64,000 bases of DNA from Amycolatopsis rifamycinica (GTDB lineage: Bacteria; Actinomycetota; Actinomycetes; Mycobacteriales; Pseudonocardiaceae), in contig NZ_JMQI01000068.1 of the NCBI RefSeq assembly GCF_000695625.1, positions 124,001 through 188,000 of the forward strand. The letters run 5' to 3'. The notes beneath the pieces are model-generated. The model saw nothing but the letters and a program-made list of their open reading frames with translations, did no database searches and was not told the origin of the DNA. Both the position numbers and the translations under genes were made by a program. Below are positions 17,601 to 24,267 of this stretch, in pieces; within the stretch, counting starts at the first letter, position 1, and each line of letters begins with the position of its first letter.

Positions 17601-18144
17601 GGCGCTGCCGAAGGCGACCCTGCCGGCCGTGGGCGGCGTGCTGCCGGGCCAGACGCAGCGTGCCGACCTGCGTGGCGCGGGCCTGCCGGCCGCGGGCCTG
17701 CCGGCGCTGCCGGCCGTGGGTGGGCTGCTGCCGGGCCAGACCCAGCGTGCGGACCTGCGTGGTGCGGGCGTGCCGGCCGCGGGCCTTCCCGTGGCGCTGC
17801 CGGCGCTGCCGGCCGTGCTGCCGGGTCAGACCGAGCGTGCGGACCTGCGTGGTGCGGGCCTGCCGGCCGCGGCCCTGCCCGTGGCCATGCCGGCGCTGCC
17901 GGCCGTGCTGCCGGGCCAGACTCCGCGTGCGGACCTGCCGACCGGTGAACTGCCCGTCGCGCTGCCGGCCGCTCCGGCCCTGCCGTCCACCTCGGCCCTG
18001 CCGGTCACCCCGGCCGTTCCGGCCGAGCTGCCGGTGAACGCCAAGCTGCCGCTGCTGGACAGCGCCCCGCAGGTGCCGGCGATGTCGGGCCTGGACTCCA
18101 CCGGCTTCCTCGCGAAGCTGATCGGCCTGATCAAGCGCAAGTAG
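14629..18144 (+). CDS. giant exported protein with about 14 chaplin-like repeats
   Basis: A 1171-residue exported protein; ATG 14629 has AAAGGAG 9 bases upstream and a signal peptide ending TGIASADE. Residues about 115-835 are about 14 units of 50-63 residues with the pattern SGN(I/V)V..P.ALPVQ.FG..G...G followed by a Thr/Asp/Gly-rich spacer. GN-x-V...P-V is the core of chaplin domains, the amyloid-like surface proteins of Streptomyces, but most units here lack the chaplin cysteines. Residues 840-1171 are a second repetitive region of LP-rich units, including four copies of LPGQT.RADL. The end is basic (KLIGLIKRK), with no LPXTG motif. A role in cell-surface hydrophobicity or matrix is inferred. 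A PE-PGRS-like label would be misleading, because no PE domain is present. Confidence 0.7.
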   Translation: MQTWAKRGLQTAFVTGGLLMLGTGIASADENVNPDTPASPLDLNVTAPIQEANNAVGTPFGQLDLPAGQTELSTKPVSKAVNEGSKHLDYSSPVNDTTLGGSSQADGAGGFTPGHNNLKGNKISGDVVVPIQIVDNAVGVVGDAHVNGTQHQQTWGHDQDVKTTGENSSIAGNAVVLDWALPVQIAGNGAGAAGGTGRVTGGSASQSTTETGDVDTNGDGSALSGNVVAGQFATPVQVTGNAASYLLGNGQSHGYQADTVAASGGSLLSSGDNASDSGNVVGAPIALPAKFNCNAGAVWGSLANAAGCVTSADAFAGATRKGSLGIPTYLETSGDDSFLSGNAGAASLSPIANVAGVAGSWIGNASSGLPCVGSSSSTVDSGGFVKTTGDDSSGSGNVLNPSLALPVEAFGIGGTYIGQATSAHDNTTDANAGNGSYTKGNRAVLGGNIVNTQAAGAPEVFGVGGSHIGNATGTATEDKTVTAGAYDGTQGNDSAGSGNLVQVPVGLPAEVFGIGGSFIGQGSGAADETKVVSGGGGGSTVDDGGFLSSNLGTVPLSTPVQAANIGGALLGQGHGKGSTDTTSNAGGDVKAHGPAGSAAGNIVEAPVALPVQAMGVGGAVGGIGTGKNDNITDVTAGGDAVTDGRDGALTGNIVKAPVAGAGSVFGDGIAGAALGTGEGTNDVDSEAGGDATTSGDRGSVAGNIVGADPLAVAQVFGDAPGVVGVARGAGINMTEVDNAGDDTTSGVEGALSGNILDLPLTAIAQMFGDSAAVGGVAHALGGNTLATENGGKSVTAGDHSSVSGNNLYGAFAAPVQIFGVPFELLGVATAQAANLTRVDEDEDTLFPAEGAELAAGELPSLAAVRSGLPAKGLPSLGGLLGGLPITGELPSLNGLTGKLPIGGLSTQGLPSVSGLASNLPTAGLPVRKLPSATGLAPKLPDAEVSADGLPSVPTTIPVGLERADVPSAATPLAGLTKSAQLPAVGGLTGTPALPKATLPAVGGVLPGQTQRADLRGAGLPAAGLPALPAVGGLLPGQTQRADLRGAGVPAAGLPVALPALPAVLPGQTERADLRGAGLPAAALPVAMPALPAVLPGQTPRADLPTGELPVALPAAPALPSTSALPVTPAVPAELPVNAKLPLLDSAPQVPAMSGLDSTGFLAKLIGLIKRK
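17641..17940 (+). repeat. tandem DNA repeats inside the chaplin-like gene
   Basis: Four imperfect direct repeats of about 90 bp, each with a core beginning CTGCCGGGCCAGAC and encoding LPGQT.RADLRGAGLPAAGLP, occur at about 17641, 17729, 17818 and 17908. Near-identity at synonymous positions suggests recent expansion, so repeat number may vary between strains. Confidence 0.75.
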
Positions 18145-18154
18145 TGCACCGAAG

Positions 18155-18183
18155 CCGGGCGGGCTCAGCCAGAGCCCGCCCGG
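18155..18183 (+). terminator. strong hairpin terminator after the repeat-protein gene
   Basis: Perfect 12-bp stem (CCGGGCGGGCTC at 18155-18166, GAGCCCGCCCGG at 18172-18183) with a 5-base loop, 11 bp after the stop codon. Confidence 0.75.
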
Positions 18184-18296
18184 CCCCCGATCCCACTGCC
18201 GCGGACAGGCGCTCCACCGCGCCGCGAGGGTGACCTCGCACGGAGCGCCCCGGCCCGCGACAGCGGAACCGAAAGGCTCTCCTTCCCTGGAGACGA

Positions 18297-18330
18297 CGAG
18301 CCCCAGGAGCCACCCGGCTCCTGGGGCTCG
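18297..18330 (-). terminator. hairpin terminator of the dioxygenase gene
   Basis: Perfect 15-bp stem (CGAGCCCCAGGAGCC at 18297-18311 and its complement at 18316-18330) with loop ACCC, 18 bp beyond the minus-strand stop at 18349. Confidence 0.75.
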
Positions 18331-18348
18331 CTCGCGTCTCCGGGGCGA

Positions 18349-19119
18349 TCAGGAAAACTGGAGCGAACGCTTCGCCAGGCCGTGCCAGAAGCCGTCGATG
18401 ACCGTGCGACCCGAACGCTCGTCCGAGGTGGCGCCGAGGGAGACGAACAGCGGCGCGAAGTGCTCGATCCGCGGGTGGGCGAGCGTCGCCGCCGGCGCCT
18501 TGTGCCGGAAGTCCAGCAGCGTGTCGACGTCGCCGCTGCCCAGGACCTCGGCTCCCCAGTGGTCGAACTCGGCCGACCAGGCGGGCGGCGTCCCGTCGGT
18601 GGCGCGGGCCATGCCGCTCAGGTTGTGGGTGAAGAAGCCGCTGCCGATGATCAGCACGCCTTCGTCGCGCAACGGCGCGAGCTTGCGGCCGAGGTCGAAC
18701 AGCTCCCGCGGATCGAGCGAGGGCATCGAGACCTGCAGCACCGGGACGTCGGCGCCGGGGAACATCTCCACCAGCGGCACGTAGGCGCCGTGGTCGAGGC
18801 CGCGCTCCGGGGCGTCGTGCACCGGCGTCTCCGTCGAGCGCAGCAGCTTCCGGACCTTCGCCGCCAGCTCGGGCGCGCCGGGAGCCGCGTACTTCACCCG
18901 GTAGTAGCGCTCGGGGAAGCCCCAGAAGTCGTACACGAGCGGCACGGTCGTCGTCGCCCCGATGGTCAGCGGCGCCTCTTCCCAGTGCGCCGACACGACC
19001 AGGATCGCGCGGGGTTCCGGCAGGTCGGCGGACCATTCGGCGAGCTGGCGGGTCCACGTCGTGTCGTCGGCGAGCGGCGGGGCGCCGTGGCTGAGGTAGA
19101 GAACCGGGGTGCGGGTCAT
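18349..19119 (-). CDS. DODA-type class III extradiol ring-cleavage dioxygenase
   Basis: A 256-residue cytoplasmic enzyme of the 4,5-DOPA/YgiD group, which uses non-heme Fe(II) or Zn(II) with catechol-like substrates. Conserved histidines appear in LYLSHGAPPL, VVSAHWEEAP, DHGAYVPL and FFTHNL. ATG 19119 is preferred over the upstream in-frame ATG 19146, because GGAG lies 6 bases before it and the protein then starts at the first beta strand. It is next to a co-directional MarR-type regulator and a TAGT palindrome (19146-19158) lies just upstream of its start, so repression by that regulator and release by an aromatic ligand is a reasonable inference. The natural substrate is unknown. Confidence 0.85.
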   Translation of the reverse strand: MTRTPVLYLSHGAPPLADDTTWTRQLAEWSADLPEPRAILVVSAHWEEAPLTIGATTTVPLVYDFWGFPERYYRVKYAAPGAPELAAKVRKLLRSTETPVHDAPERGLDHGAYVPLVEMFPGADVPVLQVSMPSLDPRELFDLGRKLAPLRDEGVLIIGSGFFTHNLSGMARATDGTPPAWSAEFDHWGAEVLGSGDVDTLLDFRHKAPAATLAHPRIEHFAPLFVSLGATSDERSGRTVIDGFWHGLAKRSLQFS

Positions 19120-19145
19120 CGAGCGCTCCAGTGCTTGAAAGTTCA

Positions 19146-19158
19146 ACTACTATGTAGT
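19146..19158. promoter_or_regulatory. palindromic operator upstream of the dioxygenase
   Basis: ACTAC TAT GTAGT, a perfect 5-3-5 palindrome in an AT-rich stretch, 26 bp before the dioxygenase start. The same AACTAC hexamer recurs between the two MarR genes (19603-19608), which suggests a common MarR-type binding site. Confidence 0.5.
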
Positions 19159-19185
19159 CGACACCGGCGCGCCCTCGGATATTCC

Positions 19186-19578
19186 TCAGGCGGCTCCGAG
19201 GTTGGCGGCGCACTGTTCCAGCGTTCGCAGCGTGGTGCGGTAGTCGTCCTCGCCGATCCCCTCGACGGCTTTTGCGCGGAACTCCTTGACGCGCTCTTCG
19301 ACCCGGGCGTGGGCGGCTCGGCCGTCGGCGGTCAGGGTGCCGTCCTCGGCGACCCAGCCGCGGGTGCGCAGGTCGGCCACCTTCGGCGCCATCGAGCCCT
19401 CTCCGGCGACGAACGGCGCCATCGCCGTGTCGACCTGCTCCGGCGTGCGGGCGCCGAGGGCGATCGTGTTGAGTACCTGCCAGTGCCGGCGGGTCAGTGA
19501 CTCCGCGTCGAGGACCTGGGCCATGGAGGATTCGAGGAGCTCGTGGAGGTGGCGCAGCCACCAGCCGAGGGGTTTCAT
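19186..19578 (-). CDS. MarR family transcriptional regulator
   Basis: A 130-residue winged-helix protein: helices GWWLRHLHELLESSMAQVLD and RHWQVLNTIALG, then the HTH/wing region APKVADLRTRGWVAEDG and a C-terminal dimer helix. The recognition part looks short compared with typical MarR proteins (about 140-150). It is transcribed away from the second MarR gene, with 66 bp between their starts, and toward the dioxygenase, with a likely operator on each side. MarR proteins usually repress their own gene and a neighbouring enzyme or exporter. Confidence 0.75.
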   Translation of the reverse strand: MKPLGWWLRHLHELLESSMAQVLDAESLTRRHWQVLNTIALGARTPEQVDTAMAPFVAGEGSMAPKVADLRTRGWVAEDGTLTADGRAAHARVEERVKEFRAKAVEGIGEDDYRTTLRTLEQCAANLGAA

Positions 19579-19602
19579 GAGGACTCCGATATGTCAACGA
19601 AC

Positions 19603-19620
19603 AACTACATGTAAAAGTAC
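19603..19620. promoter_or_regulatory. shared operator between divergent MarR genes
   Basis: AACTACATGTAAAAGTAC contains the palindrome TACATGTA (19606-19613) in an AT-rich 66-bp divergent spacer. It is related to the palindrome at 19146-19158 through AACTAC. It probably controls both MarR genes. Confidence 0.5.
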
Positions 19621-19644
19621 ATTCAGTTCGGAGGTGGAGCAACC

Positions 19645-20097
19645 ATGCCGGACGCCGTGGCCGACGTCGAGCGCGCCATGATCGCGATCCGCCGCAGCCA
19701 GCAGCGGCGGGCCCTCAGCCGCATCGGCAAGGCCAGGGGCCGCGGGGCGCACGACCCGGTGTTCGAGCTGCTCGACGTCGTCGAAGAGCTCGCCGAACGC
19801 GGGGAACCCAGCACCGTGACGGCCCTGAGCGCGGCGATGGGCGTCGACCAGCCGCGCGCCAGCCGGCTCGTCGCGCGCGCTGTCGAGCAAGGGCTGCTTC
19901 GCCGCGAAGCCGATCAGCGCGACGGACGGCGTGCGGTGCTCGTGCCGACGCCCGCCGGCCAGGCACACCTCGACGAACTGCACGCCTTCCGGCGCGGGGT
20001 GTTCGCCGAGGTCATGGCGGACTGGCCGGAGGAGGACCGCGAGAACTTCGGCCGGCTCCTCACGGCGTTCGTCCGCGGGTACAGCGCTCTCGGCTAG
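19645..20097 (+). CDS. MarR family transcriptional regulator
   Basis: A 150-residue MarR protein with the usual layout: DPVFELLDVVEELAERGE, then HTH TVTALSAAMGVDQPRASRLVARAVEQGLL and the wing READQRDGRRAVLVPTPAG (the conserved DxRxxxLxLT-type motif), then dimerisation helices. The ATG has GGAGG 11-15 bases upstream. Its stop overlaps the dnaB stop by 4 bp in a convergent arrangement. With the divergent MarR gene it forms a pair sharing one operator region, so cross-regulation is likely. Confidence 0.85.
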   Translation: MPDAVADVERAMIAIRRSQQRRALSRIGKARGRGAHDPVFELLDVVEELAERGEPSTVTALSAAMGVDQPRASRLVARAVEQGLLRREADQRDGRRAVLVPTPAGQAHLDELHAFRRGVFAEVMADWPEEDRENFGRLLTAFVRGYSALG

Positions 20098-21497
20098 TCG
20101 TGCGAGAGGTCGACGAAGCGGCTGTAGTGCAGCTGGTGCGCGACGGTGATGGTCGCCGTCGGCCCGGCGCGGTGCTTCGCGATGATCAGGTCCGCCTCGC
20201 CCGCGCGCGGGTCGTCCCGCTCCCAGGCGTCCGGGCGGTTGACCAGGATGACGAGGTCGGCGTCCTGCTCCAGTGAGCCGGACTCACGCAGGTCGGACAG
20301 CATCGGGCGCTTGTCCGTGCGCTGTTCCGGACCACGGTTCAGCTGGCTGATCGCGATCACCGGGACCTCGATCTCCTTGGCCAGCAGCTTCATCTGCCGG
20401 GAGAACTCCGAGACTTCCTGCTGCCGCGACTCCACGCGCTTGCCGGACGTCATCAGCTGGAGGTAGTCGAGGACGACGAGCTTGAGGTCGTGCCGCTGCT
20501 TCAGCCGCCGGGCCTTGGCGCGGATCTCCATCATCGTCATGTTCGGCGAGTCGTCGACGAACAGCGGCGCCTCGGACACCTCGCTCATCCGGCGGGCCAG
20601 CCGCGTCCAGTCGTCGTCGGACATCTTGCCGCCGCGCATGTCGGCGAGGCGGATCTTGGCCTCGGCCGACAGCATGCGCATGACGATCTCGGTGCGGCTC
20701 ATTTCCAGCGAGAAGATGACGCTGGTCAGGCCGTGCCGAATGGACGCCGAGCGCGCGAAGTCGAGGCCGAGGGTCGACTTGCCGACACCGGGGCGGGCCG
20801 CGACGATGATCATCTGCCCGGGGTGCAGGCCGTTGGTCAGCTCGTCGAAGTCGGCGAACCCGGTCGGGATGCCCTGGGACTGGCCGCCGCGCGAGGCGAT
20901 CGCGTCGATCTCGTCCATCGTCGGCTGCAGCAGCTCTTCCAGCGCGACGTAGTCCTCGCTGGTCCGCCGCTCGGTGACGTCGTAGATCGCGGCCTGCGCG
21001 CGGTCGACGACCTCGTCGATGTTCGCGCCGTCGCCCGCCGCCGCGCCGTAGCCGTACTGCACGATCCGGGTGCCCGCCTCGACGAGCCGGCGCAGCACCG
21101 CCTTCTCCGAGACGATCTCCGCGTAGTACCCCGCGTTCGCCGCCGTCGGCACCGTCGCGATCAGCGTGTGCAGGTAGGGGGCCCCGCCGACGCGGGCCAG
21201 CTCTCCGCGCCGCTCCAGCTCGGCCGACACGGTGATCGGGTCGGCGGGCTCGCCACGGCCGTAGAGGTCGAGGATGCAGTCGTAGATCGCCTGGTGCGCC
21301 GGCTTGTAGAAGTCGTCGGGGCCGAGCGCCTCGATGACGTCGGCGACCGCGTCCTTGGACAGCAGCATGCCGCCGAGCACGGACTGCTCGGCCGGGATGT
21401 CCTGCGGCGGCTGGCGGTCGAAGCCGCCGGGGCCGGGGTCGCTCGGACCCGGGTCGGACTCCGCGTACATCGGACTGCGGTCGTCGGTCAGCGCCAC
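20094..21497 (-). CDS. dnaB: replicative DNA helicase DnaB
   Basis: Hexameric 5'-3' helicase of the replication fork; 467 residues. The N-terminal domain (PPQDIPAEQSVLGGMLL) is followed by a RecA-like domain with Walker A ARPGVGKS (residues 234-241), Walker B LVVLDYLQLM, and DnaB motifs DLRESGSLEQDAD and AKHRAGPTATI. GTG 21497 is chosen because AGGAGG lies 11 bases upstream; GTG 21509 would touch the ribosome site. No intein is present, although mycobacterial DnaB often has one. The upstream 500 bp are rich in DnaA-type boxes. It is the last gene of the rpsF-ssb-rpsR-rplI...dnaB block, but is separated from rplI by four ESX-related genes. Confidence 0.95.
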   Translation of the reverse strand: MALTDDRSPMYAESDPGPSDPGPGGFDRQPPQDIPAEQSVLGGMLLSKDAVADVIEALGPDDFYKPAHQAIYDCILDLYGRGEPADPITVSAELERRGELARVGGAPYLHTLIATVPTAANAGYYAEIVSEKAVLRRLVEAGTRIVQYGYGAAAGDGANIDEVVDRAQAAIYDVTERRTSEDYVALEELLQPTMDEIDAIASRGGQSQGIPTGFADFDELTNGLHPGQMIIVAARPGVGKSTLGLDFARSASIRHGLTSVIFSLEMSRTEIVMRMLSAEAKIRLADMRGGKMSDDDWTRLARRMSEVSEAPLFVDDSPNMTMMEIRAKARRLKQRHDLKLVVLDYLQLMTSGKRVESRQQEVSEFSRQMKLLAKEIEVPVIAISQLNRGPEQRTDKRPMLSDLRESGSLEQDADLVILVNRPDAWERDDPRAGEADLIIAKHRAGPTATITVAHQLHYSRFVDLSHD

Positions 21498-22001
21498 CGC
21501 CCCGGACACCTCCTCATCGTGTCGAACATCCGTTCGATTATGCCGGATCTTCGCTCTCGAAGCACGGGCCGGCGCTCGTGCACCGGCCCTGGCGGACCTC
21601 GTCCCCCGATGATCGGCGACAACGCCGGCCGGCTGCCGCAGACACGCGGAGCACCACCGTGAGTACAGGCCCGAGCGGGCACGCTAGATCCCCCGGAAGG
21701 CCGATGGCAATTCAGGGTGGGGACCCTTCTGTGGACAACCTGGGGATGAACGGGGGTAACCAATCACAGGTGCCCCGAGAGCTGTGGACAAGTTGGGGAC
21801 AAGCGTGCTGGGCTTAACTGAATCCGCAGGTCAGAGGCTGTGTACAAGGTGTGGAGAACTCGCGGAAAACTCGTCCGGCGTGTCGCGAGAAGTCCGTCCT
21901 TCGGCGTGTCGTGGACCAGCTCAGGCCCATTGACCCCAGGGAGCTGTGGATGAAATCACGGAGGGTAGACGCGTTACCCGGTGGGCTGAACGGCTCGTCG
22001 A
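21498..22001. other. 504-bp non-coding region upstream of dnaB with DnaA-type boxes
   Basis: No gene is seen on either strand. Between about 21730 and 21950 the sequence is less GC-rich and carries many TGTGGACAA-like 9-mers. Perfect copies are at 21730-21738 and 21783-21791. One-mismatch copies are at 21794-21802, 21839-21847 and 21850-21858, with weaker ones near 21910 and 21945. The region lies between the 3' end of the espG-like gene and the dnaB start, so it also contains the dnaB promoter. Confidence 0.6.
21730..21858. promoter_or_regulatory. cluster of DnaA-type boxes (TTGTCCACA) upstream of dnaB
   Basis: Five same-orientation 9-mers within 129 bp (two perfect, three with one mismatch to TGTGGACAA). 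TTGTCCACA is the high-affinity DnaA box of high-GC actinobacteria. The cluster is not between dnaA and dnaN, so it is more likely a DnaA-titration or regulatory site, or a dnaB transcription control, than the main origin. Confidence 0.55.
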
Positions 22002-22793
22002 TCAAGCCGCGGTGAGCCGGCCCTGTGCGCTGCGTAACCGATCGGCGAGAACGCGCTGGTCGGCCGGGGTGAAGGCGATCCGGTTCTCGCCCCGGCCCGG
22101 AATCTCTTCGGTCAGCCACCGGCCTTCCGAGGTATCGATGTAGTTCACCGGGCGTTCGATCCGGTGCCGCGCGCCGGTGCGGCTGCGGGCCGCCACGTAG
22201 AGGCTGCCGCTCCCCATCCGGCGCAACGCCAGGATCCGGCGGAGCTCTTCGACCTCCTGCGAACCCTCGGCCGGGCGGTCGCTGCGCAGCACCGCGAACC
22301 CGGCGCCGTCATCGCCGCGGGCGGTCCCCTCGATCTGGCTCTTCGGCACCGCGAGCGGTGTCCCGCGGCCGGGCGCCAGCTTCGGGATCTGGCCGAGGAA
22401 GTCGTCGAGCAGCTCGTGCGGCCTGGTCGACTCCAGCACGACGACGTCCAGCTCCTCGTGCTTGGCCAGCACGAACGCCTCGCCCCCGGCGCTGCCGGCG
22501 AGCAGCCGGTAGCTCACCGGCTTGCCCTGGAACCCGCCGTCGATCCAGCCGTAGTACTCCAGCTGCGGCCGGGCGATCGCTTCGATCGTCGCGACGAACC
22601 CGGGGTGCATGCCGCGCGGGCCGAACAGCCCGGCCTTGGCGAGCTCGGCGTTGGTCTGCTCGTCTTCGGCGCGCTGGGCCTCGTCGCTGTACCAGGTCGG
22701 CGTCTCCGACAGCACCGTGTGCGGCTCGCCGCCCCGGCGCCGGATCAGGTTGATCAGGGTGCCGGTCGTGATGGTGACCTGCCTGTCCAGCAC
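22002..22793 (-). CDS. EspG-family ESX secretion-associated chaperone
   Basis: A 263-residue cytoplasmic protein of the EspG family, whose members bind the tip of PE-PPE-type substrates and hand them to the ESX machine. The family-like segment ARPQLEYYGWIDG lies near residue 80, followed by a beta-rich core (GGEAFVLAKHEELDVVVLES). GTG 22793 is chosen because GGGGGAAAG stands just before it. Directly upstream on the same strand are a PPE-like protein, a DUF3558 lipoprotein and a small WXG100-like protein, the kind of clients and partners expected for EspG. No ESX core gene is in the window. Confidence 0.75.
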   Translation of the reverse strand: MLDRQVTITTGTLINLIRRRGGEPHTVLSETPTWYSDEAQRAEDEQTNAELAKAGLFGPRGMHPGFVATIEAIARPQLEYYGWIDGGFQGKPVSYRLLAGSAGGEAFVLAKHEELDVVVLESTRPHELLDDFLGQIPKLAPGRGTPLAVPKSQIEGTARGDDGAGFAVLRSDRPAEGSQEVEELRRILALRRMGSGSLYVAARSRTGARHRIERPVNYIDTSEGRWLTEEIPGRGENRIAFTPADQRVLADRLRSAQGRLTAA

Positions 22794-22898
22794 CGCTTTC
22801 CCCCAGAAAGAATCGGACACAGAGAAATAAGATCGTGTGGTGAACCCGCGAGAGCCGGGCGCGCCCATCTTGGCACGCGCCCGGACGTCCCGCGTGCG

Positions 22899-24266
22899 CT
22901 ACTCGCCGATGACCGGCGGCGCGGTCAGCTCGTCGGTCCCGAAGATGTCGTTCGGGTCGTCGCCGAGCAGGTACTTCGACGTGCGTTCCTCGTCGCCGCC
23001 GCCCTGGCCCTTGGCGCCGCCGGGGTGCATGCCGCCCATGCCCCCCATCCCGGAGGCACCGCCGCGGCCCGCGGCCGCGCCACCCGTCGCCCCGCCGGCC
23101 CCCGCGCCGCCCCGGCCCGCGCCGGCCGCGTCACCGGCGCCGGCACCGGGCATGGCCCCGGTCGACGCGCCGGGCCCGAAGCCCACGCCACCCGGACCGA
23201 AGCCCGCCGCCGGGTCGCCGATCCCGCCCGAGCCGCCCGGCCCGAAACCGCCGCCGGGGATGGAGAAGTCGCCCGCGCCGCCGCCCCCGCCACCGGGGCC
23301 GAAGCCGCCGCCGGCGCCGGGGATCTTCGGCGGGACGAACCCCGACGAGTGGGTGCCGTCGCCGAAGTTCGGCGGCGTGTACTGGCCGGCCCCGGGGATC
23401 CGGGACGGGTCGTAGTTCCCGCCCGGGATCTTCGAGGGGTCGAAGTTCGGCGGTTTCGACGGGTCGAAGCCCGGCACCTTGCCCGGGTCGAAGTTCCCCC
23501 CGGGGGTGTTCGGCTGGCCGGGGAAGGACGGCACGCCGCCGGGCCCGGGCATGGTGACGCCGGGCACCGAACCCGAGCCGTTGGGGTTCCCGCTGCCGGT
23601 GCTGTCGCCCGAGCCGTTGCCGTCCTTGCCGCCCGGCTTCTTCTTGCCGTCCTTGCCGCCGCCGTCGACGTTGACGTTCTCCTGCTGGCCCTGGAGCGCG
23701 GAGTACGTCGGCATCGCCTGGCCGTTTTCGTTGCTCGCCTTGTAGTAGGTGTTGAAGGCGTCGACGTTGGCCTGGCCCTTGGCGTTGTAGTCGCGGATCG
23801 CCCGGTCGGTGTCGGTCGTCCACGGCGTCACCGCGTTGAGCAGGTTGTTCTTCGGCGGGTCCTTCGGCACCTGCTGGACCTGCGCGTGCACCGTGGTGAA
23901 GGCGCTGTGCTGCTCGCCGAGGTACTTGTCGGAGTCGGTGAGCTTGGTGCCGGAATCCTCCATCCACACCCGCAGCGGGTGGGCGCCGGCCTGCTGCGCC
24001 GCTTCGGCGCCGCCGCCGGTCCAGGCCGCGTCCATCTCCTTGGCCAGCGCGTCGATGGTGGTGAGACGTTCCTGGTAGGCGCCCTTCAGCCGGCTCGCCG
24101 CCGACTGCCCGCTCTCGATCGAGCCGGCGCCGGGGCCGGTGGTGATCTTCTCCCAGATGTCGTAGCAGTCGATCTTGCGGTCGCCCTGCACCGACGTGTG
24201 GTCGTCCGAATGCGTGGTCGCCATGTTGTAGGCGGCGAAGCCGCCCAGGAGCACGAGCTCCAGCAT
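22899..24266 (-). CDS. PPE-like type VII secreted protein with Gly/Pro-rich tail
   Basis: A 455-residue protein. The N-terminal 190 residues are helical, with a W-x-G turn (MDAAWTGGGAEAAQ) and the long helix pair seen in PPE-like ESX substrates. From residue about 205 it becomes a low-complexity linker and glycine/proline-rich tail with repeated FDPSK(I/P)P and GGFGPGG units. It ends DPNDIFGTDELTAPPVIGE, a C-terminal motif common on actinobacterial ESX substrates. The nearby EspG-like protein is the likely chaperone. It starts 1 bp after the DUF3558 stop, so these genes form an operon. Confidence 0.7.
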   Translation of the reverse strand: MLELVLLGGFAAYNMATTHSDDHTSVQGDRKIDCYDIWEKITTGPGAGSIESGQSAASRLKGAYQERLTTIDALAKEMDAAWTGGGAEAAQQAGAHPLRVWMEDSGTKLTDSDKYLGEQHSAFTTVHAQVQQVPKDPPKNNLLNAVTPWTTDTDRAIRDYNAKGQANVDAFNTYYKASNENGQAMPTYSALQGQQENVNVDGGGKDGKKKPGGKDGNGSGDSTGSGNPNGSGSVPGVTMPGPGGVPSFPGQPNTPGGNFDPGKVPGFDPSKPPNFDPSKIPGGNYDPSRIPGAGQYTPPNFGDGTHSSGFVPPKIPGAGGGFGPGGGGGGAGDFSIPGGGFGPGGSGGIGDPAAGFGPGGVGFGPGASTGAMPGAGAGDAAGAGRGGAGAGGATGGAAAGRGGASGMGGMGGMHPGGAKGQGGGDEERTSKYLLGDDPNDIFGTDELTAPPVIGE

Positions 24267-24267
24267 C

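Noticed and set aside
20094..21497. Intein in DnaB
   Set aside because: Length and continuous helicase motifs show there is none.
21498..22001. Main chromosomal origin oriC
   Set aside because: The flanking genes are dnaB and an espG-like gene rather than dnaA and dnaN, so the box cluster is not called oriC.
22899..24266. Collagen-like or PE-PGRS protein
   Set aside because: The Gly/Pro-rich tail is irregular and the N-terminus is PPE-like with a W-x-G turn, so an ESX substrate call fits better.
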